Assembly: GCA_947461225.1 (NCBI GenBank)
Contig: CANHJV010000015.1
Coordinates: 1-38,497, forward strand
From: Gemmatimonadota bacterium
Lineage (GTDB): Bacteria; Gemmatimonadota; Gemmatimonadetes; Gemmatimonadales; Gemmatimonadaceae
Length of the DNA stretch: 38,497 nucleotides
Direction: 5' to 3'
The position numbers and the translations under genes were made by a program. Position 1 is the stretch's first letter. Each line of letters starts with the position of its first letter. Below are positions 9,459 through 16,355 of this stretch, in pieces. The notes below the pieces were generated by a model. It searched no databases. It was not told where the DNA came from and was given only the letters and a program-made list of their open reading frames with translations.

Positions 9459-9567
9459 GCGGGCGGATCGCCGATCAGGGTCAGGGTCGGTTGCTATCGA
9501 GAATTCAAAAACGTTCAAAACAGCTAGCTGCCCTTAAGGTGATTTTATCATGGCGCGATATGGGCGC

Positions 9568-9957
9568 CTACTGGCAGTGTACGAGCCCTTCTTCCGTTGC
9601 ACCGCCCGTCGGAGCGGCCTGACCAATAAACACCGAGCACGTGAGCGGAAAAGACGCCGGATGGGTGGATTGGCCCGACCAGCCCCGCCCGTCAGCCTCG
9701 ACGATGGTAATCGTCACCCCGTTGGTGCTGACGAAGTTGAGCGCGCTCACATTGCTCGCATACTTCTCATTGTAATAAAAATAGTTTTCCTGCAGCGTCG
9801 CGACGTTCTTCAAATCGCTCTTCAGCGATGCCGCGTAGGCTTTGCCCTTGGTGTTCTGGAACTTCGGGATCGCCATGGCGGCCAGAATGCCGATCACGAC
9901 GACGACGATCAGGAGCTCGATCAGTGTGAATCCCTGACGGGGACGGGACGGTCGCAT
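9568..9957 (-). CDS. pilA: Type IV major pilin-like prepilin
   Basis: This 129-residue class-III signal protein has a short basic leader (MRPSRPRQG) and the prepilin peptidase site G9|F10, followed by TLIELLIVVVVIGILAAMAIPKF. The Glu at position +5 of the mature protein (Glu14) is present. The hydrophobic helix is followed by an alpha/beta globular domain, with Cys107 and Cys128 able to form the C-terminal disulphide loop typical of PilA. It should be cleaved by PilD and assembled into a type IV pilus or pseudopilus. The ATG at 9957 is preceded by GAGGAA with good spacing. No other pilus gene is in the window, so this is an orphan pilin locus. It has its own predicted sigma-54 promoter. A type II secretion pseudopilin is the alternative. 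Confidence 0.9.
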   Translation of the reverse strand: MRPSRPRQGFTLIELLIVVVVIGILAAMAIPKFQNTKGKAYAASLKSDLKNVATLQENYFYYNEKYASNVSALNFVSTNGVTITIVEADGRGWSGQSTHPASFPLTCSVFIGQAAPTGGATEEGLVHCQ

Positions 9958-10012
9958 GGCGCTTCCTCGGGGTCGGCCCGGAACGTCGTCATCCCGGGTG
10001 CAGGCATTGGGG

Positions 10013-10031
10013 GCGGTCGTCGAACGACCGC
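10013..10031 (-). promoter_or_regulatory. Hairpin in the predicted 5' leader of the pilin mRNA
   Basis: An 8-bp perfect stem (GCGGTCGT / ACGACCGC) with a 3-base loop. If transcription starts about 12 bases beyond the sigma-54 -12 element (near 10037), this hairpin lies at about nucleotides 6-25 of the pilin transcript. A role in mRNA stability is possible but inferred. Confidence 0.4.
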
Positions 10032-10048
10032 GATACCCCTACTCCTAG

Positions 10049-10062
10049 GCAACCTAGGTGCC
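10049..10062 (-). promoter_or_regulatory. Sigma-54 (RpoN) promoter for the pilin gene
   Basis: Read on the minus strand this is GGCAC-N5-TTGC, with GG and GC separated by exactly 10 bases, matching the -24/-12 consensus TGGCAC-N5-TTGC apart from the first T. It lies about 90 bases upstream of the pilin ATG. Sigma-54 control of pilA (with the PilR activator) is well established in Pseudomonas, Geobacter and Myxococcus, which supports the call. Confidence 0.75.
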
Positions 10063-10079
10063 GCGCCCGATAGAATTCC

Positions 10080-10106
10080 GTAAACCACTATAAAACAATG
10101 GTTTAC
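10080..10106. promoter_or_regulatory. Perfect 8-bp inverted repeat upstream of the sigma-54 promoter
   Basis: GTAAACCA (10080-10087) and TGGTTTAC (10099-10106) are perfect inverted arms around an 11-base AT-rich spacer. The centre is about 55 bases upstream of the predicted start of pilin transcription. It is a candidate binding site for a sigma-54 activator or another dimeric regulator. There is no T-tract on the polA side to suggest a terminator. Confidence 0.45.
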
Positions 10107-10225
10107 GAACATTCACTCGGGTCATCGCATGAGAACGAGTCTCGCAGCGCTCCTGAGTTCATGCAAAGTGCAACACCACCGATACGCGAAACGAGGCAAG
10201 TTCCCTCACCGTCACGACATGGCCG

Positions 10226-13201
10226 TCACGACTTCGCGGCCACCCAGTCGTCGCCCACGCCCATCTCCACCAGCAACGGGACGTCGAGCGTCGCCGCCGA
10301 CTCCATCTCCCGCTTCACGAGCGCCGCGAGCACCGCCTGCTCACCAGCCGGCAACTCAAAGATCAGTTCGTCATGCACCTGCAACAGCATGCGTGACGCC
10401 AACCCCTCGTTCGCCAGCGCCCGGTGTACCCGGATCATCGCGATCTTGATCAAGTCAGCCGCCGAGCCCTGGATCGGGGCATTCGCGGCCACCCGTTCGC
10501 CAAAGGCCCGCATGTTGTGGTTCCGCTCCTTCAGCTCCGGGATGTAGCGTCGACGATGGAACAGCGTCTCCACATACCCCTTGGCCTTGGCCTCCACCAC
10601 ACAGCGATCGAGGAACGCCTTCACCCCGGCGAAGCGCTCGAAATACGTCTCGATGAACGCCTTCGCTTCGGCATGTGGCAACTTGAGCTGACGCGACAAC
10701 GCGTGCGCCCCCTGCCCGTAAATCGTGGCGAAGTTGATCGTCTTCGCGCGCGCGCGCATGTCGCTGGTCACATCGGCCAGCTCCACGCCGAAGATGATTG
10801 CCGCCGTTTGGCGGTGAATGTCGCCACCCGCCTTGAACGCCGACACGAACGCCGGGTCGCCCGACAAATGGGCCAGCAGACGCAGCTCGATCTGTGAGTA
10901 GTCGGCACTGAGCAACCGCCAACCCACGCGCGGTACGAAGCCACGACGAATCTCACGCCCCAGTTCACGGCGGTTCGGAATGTTCTGCAGGTTGGGGTCC
11001 GTGCTCGACAAGCGCCCCGTGGCCGCAACCGTCTGATTAAACGACGTATGCAATCGGTGATCGCGCGGATGCACGAGCTTCGGCAACGCGTCGATGTACG
11101 TGCCTTCCAGCTTGAAGATCTCGCGATACTCCATCAACAGCGTCGGCAGCGCATGCCCTTCCTCGGCCAGCTCCTGCAACACACTGGCGTCGGTGCTGGG
11201 CCCGGTGGCCGTCTTCTTCTTCACCGGCAGGCCGAGCTTCTCGAACAGAATCACGCGCAGTTGCGGATTGGAGTTGATGTTGAACTCCTGCCCCGCCTCT
11301 GCATAAATGAGCTGCTCGACACGCTCGCGTTCACTCTTGAATCGCGTCTTCAGCGACTCGAACCACGTGAGATCGATGGCAATGCCGTCCCACTCCATGT
11401 CGGCCAGCACCTCAACCAGCGGCACCTCCACGTTGCGGAACAAGTCCGACATGCCGTGACTACCCAGCATCGGCTCGAGCGTTGCCCGCAAGCGCATCGT
11501 GATATCGACGTCTTCGCACGAGTAGTCGCGCGCCGCGTCAACCGGCACCACATCGAACGGCAGCTGATTGCGGCCCTTGCCGCACAGCTGCTCGTACGCC
11601 GTCATCGTGTGGCCGAGGAACTCGAGTGCCAGCAAGTCGAGTCCATGCGAACGGCGCCCCGGATCGAGCACGTAACTCGCCAACATCGTATCGAACTCGA
11701 GACCGGCCAATCGCACACCGGCGCCGCGTAACACGAGCACATCGTACTTCGCATTCTGGGCCAGTTTCTTGACGTTCGCATCTTCCAACATCGCGCGTAA
11801 CGGCGCCATGGCCTCACTGCCGAACGCCGGCAGATTCACCGGTGGCTCCACGCCCGCGTTCAACCGTCGTCCCGCGATACCAGCCTCGCCCGACAACAAC
11901 GCGAGATTGCCGCTGCCATCGTCATGACGATGCGCGAACGGGAGATAATAGGCCTCGCCGGGAGCCACCGCGATCGACAATCCCACCAGCGTGGCCCGCA
12001 TCGCATCGATCGTGGCTGGTGCGCCGGGCTCAGGCACCGTCTCCGTATCGAACGCGATACACGGGACCTCGCGCACCCGGGCCAGCAGCGCATCGAGTGC
12101 CGACACGGTGTCCACGGTGACATAGTGTGCATCGGCCAGCACCGGCACACCGCTCGCACTCATGGTCATCGCCAGCGCGGGCGGACGGTTCGCATACGTG
12201 GGCGGGCTGTCCGCCGCCGCCGTATCGGGCGACGGCTCCGCCGGGCGCGGCACGAGCGCCGACAGGTCACCCGACGTGTGTGGGCCCGGCTCGCTACCAC
12301 CCAGATCCTTCAACAGCGACGTGAACTCGAGCTCCAGATACAGATGACGCAACGCCTGTGTATCGGGTGCGCTCATCAGCAACGTGGACGGATCGAGTGC
12401 GATCGGCACGTCCTGATGAATCGTGACCAGCAGCTTGGACAGGCGCGCTTCCGCTTCCTGCGCCAGCAAGGCTTCACGCGGCCGCTTCTTCGTGATCTCC
12501 TGCACGTGCGCGATGATCTCTTCGAGCGGACCGAACTGCGCGATGAGTTCCTGAGCGCCCTTCTCGCCGATGCCCTTCACACCAGGCACGTTGTCCGACG
12601 AATCCCCGACCAGCGCGAGATAGTCAATCACGCGATCTGGCGGGACACCGAGCCGATCGTTCGCGTTCTCGACGCCCACCCACTGCTCTTCCACACTGGC
12701 CGGACCGCCACGACCGGGATTGAGCAACCACACCCCGGGGCGCACGAGCTGCTGGAAATCCTTATCTCCTGACACGATCACGACGTTGTAACCGGCGTCC
12801 ACCCCTTTACGCGAGAGCGTGCCAATCACATCGTCCGCTTCGAAACCGGGCACCGCGAGCACGGGAATGCTGTAGGCGGCGAGCAGCTGATTGATACGCT
12901 CGAGCCCCCGATCGAAGTCCGCCTGCAACTCGTCGGTGAGTTTTTCGCGCGTGGCCTTGTAGTCGGGGTACAAGTCGTCGCGAAAGGTCGCGCCCGAGTC
13001 ATGCACCCAGCCCAGCAACTCCGGTTGGTGCGTCACCAACAGGCGTTTGAGGAACGTCGCGATGCCCCACGCGGCCGAGGTGTTTTCGCCGCGACTCGTG
13101 GTCAGCGGGCGCGTCATCAGCGCAAAAAATGCGCGGTAGATCAGGGCATAGCCGTCGATCAGGAACAGACGCGGTGCGGTGGGACGTTGCACCTCGCTCA
13201 C
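10226..13201 (-). CDS. polA: DNA polymerase I
   Basis: This 991-residue family A polymerase has all three domains. The N-terminal 5'-3' flap nuclease has LFLIDGYALIYRAFFA, GFEADDVIGTL, VSGDKDFQQLV and the helix-hairpin-helix PGVKGIGEKGA. The 3'-5' proofreading domain appears active: DTE in FDTETVPE (about residue 384), NAKYD, and YSCED. The polymerase domain has motif A SADYSQIELR (about 768), motif B RAKTINFATIYG (about 822, with the Phe that discriminates against dideoxynucleotides) and motif C VHDE (about 942). It acts in Okazaki-fragment maturation and excision repair. A Pro/Ser/Ala-rich insert between the two nuclease domains makes it slightly longer than the E. coli enzyme (928 residues). 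Its start overlaps the stop of the upstream GWxTD gene by an ATGA, indicating translational coupling. Confidence 0.98.
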   Translation of the reverse strand: MSEVQRPTAPRLFLIDGYALIYRAFFALMTRPLTTSRGENTSAAWGIATFLKRLLVTHQPELLGWVHDSGATFRDDLYPDYKATREKLTDELQADFDRGLERINQLLAAYSIPVLAVPGFEADDVIGTLSRKGVDAGYNVVIVSGDKDFQQLVRPGVWLLNPGRGGPASVEEQWVGVENANDRLGVPPDRVIDYLALVGDSSDNVPGVKGIGEKGAQELIAQFGPLEEIIAHVQEITKKRPREALLAQEAEARLSKLLVTIHQDVPIALDPSTLLMSAPDTQALRHLYLELEFTSLLKDLGGSEPGPHTSGDLSALVPRPAEPSPDTAAADSPPTYANRPPALAMTMSASGVPVLADAHYVTVDTVSALDALLARVREVPCIAFDTETVPEPGAPATIDAMRATLVGLSIAVAPGEAYYLPFAHRHDDGSGNLALLSGEAGIAGRRLNAGVEPPVNLPAFGSEAMAPLRAMLEDANVKKLAQNAKYDVLVLRGAGVRLAGLEFDTMLASYVLDPGRRSHGLDLLALEFLGHTMTAYEQLCGKGRNQLPFDVVPVDAARDYSCEDVDITMRLRATLEPMLGSHGMSDLFRNVEVPLVEVLADMEWDGIAIDLTWFESLKTRFKSERERVEQLIYAEAGQEFNINSNPQLRVILFEKLGLPVKKKTATGPSTDASVLQELAEEGHALPTLLMEYREIFKLEGTYIDALPKLVHPRDHRLHTSFNQTVAATGRLSSTDPNLQNIPNRRELGREIRRGFVPRVGWRLLSADYSQIELRLLAHLSGDPAFVSAFKAGGDIHRQTAAIIFGVELADVTSDMRARAKTINFATIYGQGAHALSRQLKLPHAEAKAFIETYFERFAGVKAFLDRCVVEAKAKGYVETLFHRRRYIPELKERNHNMRAFGERVAANAPIQGSAADLIKIAMIRVHRALANEGLASRMLLQVHDELIFELPAGEQAVLAALVKREMESAATLDVPLLVEMGVGDDWVAAKS

Positions 13202-14628
13202 GGCCGCGACGCCATGCGACGACGGATCGCGTTATCGAGTTCCGACCGACCCTGCGTGGACAGGCGCCACCGTCCGAATCCGGTCTGATCCACGAATACG
13301 ATCTGCACGCGCAGCTCCCGGTACTCCCAGATCTGCTGACGCACTCGCGCATTCGGATCGGTCATGCCCGTATCGATGATGTTATCGGGATCGCCGATCG
13401 CCACGAACGCCGTCCCACGATCGCTCTGCCAGCCCACCGGGCCATCGTCGCGGAAGCGAACATTGGCCGTGCGAATCCGTCCGAAATAATCGCGCAATCC
13501 TTCGTTCTCGGACGTACCGGGAATCGGATCGGTCGCCTTGAGAAACGCGGCCCACGCCTCAGGGCGAAAGGCTGGCGTGGCATCGCGCAACGTCTTCAGT
13601 CGGTCGGCCGTGGTGAAGTAGCGCAGGTATGCGAACATCTCGTCGAACGACGCGATCGGGAGATCATCGCCCAGGCTCACCAGCACCCGGGCACGCGCCG
13701 TATCGGCACGCCCCGGCACACTCACCAGCAACGTGTTGATGCCGATGCCCATCTTGGCGACGGGTACGCCATACGTGGTGCTGTGTCCGTCGCCCCGCGC
13801 CGGCAACTCGATGTCGGTATCGAACAGTCGCGTGTCGCCTTCGCCCATGATGCGCACATGGGCGCGGGTCGGTGCCGCCGATCCCACGGCATCGAGATAC
13901 AGCGGAAGCACAGAATCCTGTCCGAACACCACCGTGGAGCGGGGACGGGCAAGAATGCGCGGCAGGGAATCGGCCGTCGTACGCGGAATGGCTTCGTACA
14001 CGGGCAACGGCGAGCCGAGCATGTCGGGCGAGAGGCGCGGTACCTCGAGTTGCACCTCTTCCGAGGCGTTGCGGATGCTCGATTCATCCTTGATGCTGAG
14101 CGCGACGCTATAGCGACCGGGGGCCAGCTTGAGGAACTGTTGCCAGATGATGCTTTCATCGGTCCGCGAGGTTTCGCGGAACGTGGGGACCAAGACCTTT
14201 TCCGTGGCTTCGATGAGCTTCACCACCGTTGCGCCCTGCCGCACTTCGAGGCGCGCCACGTAGCTCGCGGCGTATCGCTCGCCTTGGCGCGTGAAGCCCA
14301 GCACGCGCGACGGCAAGCTGAGGGCGACCAGCGTGAGTGTGCTGTCGGGGGTCGGCGACCGCAGAAAGGACACCGACGAGACGAACGGAATCGCGCCCGT
14401 GCCGGCGATGAGTCCCATGCTGCGATACAACCGCTGCATGTCGGCCGGCGAGCCGGGGACGACCCCGACAGCGGACGCACCGGCCGGCCCCCCGGGACCC
14501 GGTGGTGAAGCGGTTGAGCCCGGTCCGACGGCCGGTCGATTACCCGAGCAGGCGGCGAGCACCGCCACCGTCGTCGTGGCGATGAAGCGAATTCGAAGTG
14601 GCAAGGCGCGTGGGTTCACGAAACGCAT
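13198..14628 (-). CDS. GWxTD-domain lipoprotein
   Basis: This 476-residue protein starts with a signal peptide and the lipobox LAAC (Cys27), so it is probably anchored in the outer membrane or periplasm. The C-terminal third carries the GWxTD-type signature as GWQSDRG (about residue 399). It sits in the usual setting: a preceding YFGRI(R)xANxRF segment, a following GDPDNI, then the WEY block and FVDQTGFGRWRL. The function of GWxTD proteins is unknown; they are frequent in Gemmatimonadota, Bacteroidota and Acidobacteriota. The middle part looks like beta-sandwich repeats. The TD pair of the motif reads SD here. The gene overlaps polA by 4 bp in the same direction, an unexpected operon pairing. 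The ATG at 14628 was chosen because it gives an intact signal peptide. Confidence 0.85.
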   Translation of the reverse strand: MRFVNPRALPLRIRFIATTTVAVLAACSGNRPAVGPGSTASPPGPGGPAGASAVGVVPGSPADMQRLYRSMGLIAGTGAIPFVSSVSFLRSPTPDSTLTLVALSLPSRVLGFTRQGERYAASYVARLEVRQGATVVKLIEATEKVLVPTFRETSRTDESIIWQQFLKLAPGRYSVALSIKDESSIRNASEEVQLEVPRLSPDMLGSPLPVYEAIPRTTADSLPRILARPRSTVVFGQDSVLPLYLDAVGSAAPTRAHVRIMGEGDTRLFDTDIELPARGDGHSTTYGVPVAKMGIGINTLLVSVPGRADTARARVLVSLGDDLPIASFDEMFAYLRYFTTADRLKTLRDATPAFRPEAWAAFLKATDPIPGTSENEGLRDYFGRIRTANVRFRDDGPVGWQSDRGTAFVAIGDPDNIIDTGMTDPNARVRQQIWEYRELRVQIVFVDQTGFGRWRLSTQGRSELDNAIRRRMASRP

Positions 14629-14772
14629 TTTACCGTCCGTGCAAGCACAAAGTGCTCACCGTGGTTGCTGATCACCCGCTAAAGCCGTGCCGATCATACG
14701 AACTGGTCACGGATTGCACTGAATCTATGGAAACTTCTTGCTGGTACTGCGTGCCGGCGTTACGTTCGCCCC

Positions 14773-15735
14773 GTGGCCATAGAGACGCTAGTCGGAACGA
14801 CCTTGGCCGGCTATACAGTGCGTGGAAAAGTTGGCGAGGGCGGTACGTCTACCGTGTTTCGTGCCGATCATGCCACGCATGGTACAGTCGCCCTGAAGGT
14901 GCTGCGCGAGAAGCTGCAGCACGACAAAACCGCTGTCGCGCGATTCCTGCGCGAGGCGCAGTTCGGCGCACGGGTAGAACACCCGAACATCGTGCGCACC
15001 CTAGATTACGGCCAATCCGACGGCGAGCGCTATTACCTCGCGATCGAGTGGGCCGCGGGTGAGATCCTCGACAAGTACGCCGAGAAGTCCGGTGCCCTCC
15101 CGTCGAAGGAAGTCGCCGACATCATGTCGCAGATCTGCAGCGCGGTACAGGCGGCCCACGACGTCGGCATCGTGCACCGCGATCTGAAGCCGGAAAACGT
15201 CATGTACGATCCGGCCACGCAACATGTCAAGCTGGTCGACTTCGGCATCGCGGCCGATACAGATGCGGCCCCCGATCAGCGCCTCACGCGCGCCGGCTTC
15301 TTTGTGGGCACGCTCATGTATGTGGCGCCGGAAGCGTTGTCAGGCGAACTCGTCGGTCCGGCTGCCGATCAGTACTCACTGGCCACCATTGCGTATTTCC
15401 TGCTCACGGGCACGCTGCCGTACACCGGCAAGTCGCCTCGTGAGCTCTTTTCCCAGTTGCTCACGCAGCCGCCGGTCTCCCTCAACAAGGCCAAGCCCAA
15501 CTTGACCTTCCCGGTGGCCGTCGAGAACGTCGTCATGAAGGCACTCTCCAAGCAGCCCGGCGATCGGTATCCCACGGTCAGGGACTTCTCGGAGGCCTTC
15601 GCGGCCGCCGCGCAGACCACCGCGCTGGCCGGCAACGAAACCAGCCAGGCCGGCGGTGCCATGCCAGACGGTGCGGACAGTGAGGACAAGGGTGGACTCT
15701 TTGGCAAGATGAAGGGCTTATTTCGACGCAGCTAA
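14773..15735 (+). CDS. Soluble eukaryotic-type Ser/Thr protein kinase
   Basis: This 320-residue protein consists almost entirely of a kinase domain. Visible motifs are the glycine loop GEGGTSTV (residues 21-28), the ATP-binding Lys42 in VALKVL, Glu62 in the C-helix, the catalytic loop HRDLKPEN (135-142), DFG (156-158) and APEAL in the activation segment. The catalytic residues are all present, so it should be active. There is no transmembrane segment and no PASTA or other sensor domain, unlike PknB. The C terminus is an acidic linker followed by a short basic amphipathic stretch (LFGKMKGLFRRS) that might bind membrane. The start is a GTG without a clear ribosome-binding site, chosen because the kinase fold begins a few residues later. 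Its 3' end runs into pyrE. The substrate is unknown. Confidence 0.92.
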   Translation: MAIETLVGTTLAGYTVRGKVGEGGTSTVFRADHATHGTVALKVLREKLQHDKTAVARFLREAQFGARVEHPNIVRTLDYGQSDGERYYLAIEWAAGEILDKYAEKSGALPSKEVADIMSQICSAVQAAHDVGIVHRDLKPENVMYDPATQHVKLVDFGIAADTDAAPDQRLTRAGFFVGTLMYVAPEALSGELVGPAADQYSLATIAYFLLTGTLPYTGKSPRELFSQLLTQPPVSLNKAKPNLTFPVAVENVVMKALSKQPGDRYPTVRDFSEAFAAAAQTTALAGNETSQAGGAMPDGADSEDKGGLFGKMKGLFRRS

Positions 15736-15776
15736 CCACCCTGCTCGCCGAACGATCGGCCAAGCGGGGCGATTTT

Positions 15777-16289
15777 GTGCTGGCCTCAGGCCGCCGTTCT
15801 ACGCTCTACGTTGACTGCCGCCTCACCACGATGAGCCCCGAAGGGCAGATACTCATTGGTCGTGAAGCGCTGGCCGCCCTCCGTGGCAGCGGATGGACCG
15901 TGAACTCGGTGGGAGGCCTGACCTTGGGCGCCGACCCCATTTCTTACGCGATCGCCCACGCCTCCGCGCTCGAAGCAGAAGCCGGCACCGGGGAGATGGT
16001 TCGGTCCTTTACTGTTCGCAAAGAAGCCAAGCAGCACGGCACCGGTAAGCTGATCGAAGGCCCGTTCCAGGCCGGCGACAAGGTCGTGGTCGTGGAAGAC
16101 GTGATCACGACCGGCGGCTCGGCCCTCAAGGCGGTCGAGGCGATTCGCGCCGCCGGCGGTGACATCGTCGGCGTACTGGCCCTGGTCGATCGTGAGGAAG
16201 GGGGGCGCGAAGCCCTCGAGGCCGCCGGTCTCAAGGTGATCAGCCTGGTCACTGCAACCGATCTGCTGCCGCTGATCCCGTCGGCCTAG
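15777..16289 (+). CDS. pyrE: Orotate phosphoribosyltransferase (start uncertain)
   Basis: The enzyme converts orotate and PRPP to OMP in pyrimidine synthesis. Diagnostic segments are LASGRRSTLYVDCR near the N terminus, VRKEAKQHGTGKLIEG (catalytic Lys and flexible loop) and the PRPP-binding motif VVVVEDVITTGGSALKAV. The first standard start is the GTG at 15777, giving 170 residues. In the same frame the sequence upstream (from about 15723, QLTTLLAERSAKRGDF) closely resembles the normal N-terminal helix of PyrE. It is open back to 15684 but holds no ATG, GTG or TTG. The true start is therefore probably a rare codon (ATT at 15720 or CTG at 15741), overlapping the end of the kinase gene. The protein would then have about 182-189 residues, closer to the family norm. 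Confidence 0.9.
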   Translation: MLASGRRSTLYVDCRLTTMSPEGQILIGREALAALRGSGWTVNSVGGLTLGADPISYAIAHASALEAEAGTGEMVRSFTVRKEAKQHGTGKLIEGPFQAGDKVVVVEDVITTGGSALKAVEAIRAAGGDIVGVLALVDREEGGREALEAAGLKVISLVTATDLLPLIPSA

Positions 16290-16355
16290 GCCGACGGCCA
16301 CCGGCAGCACGCCGGAGCTGATACCGCACTCGGGCGTGACGCGTCTGATAGACGT

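Noticed and set aside
9958-10062. Cyclic-di-GMP (GEMM) riboswitch in the pilin leader
   Set aside because: The conserved GCAAA/GAAA-type core of the GEMM motif is absent. The structure is explained by a sigma-54 promoter and a simple hairpin.
13129-14508. 459-codon plus-strand ORF antisense to the GWxTD gene
   Set aside because: It is His/Arg-rich with no family signature, and the opposite strand codes for a recognisable lipoprotein. It is a high-GC shadow.
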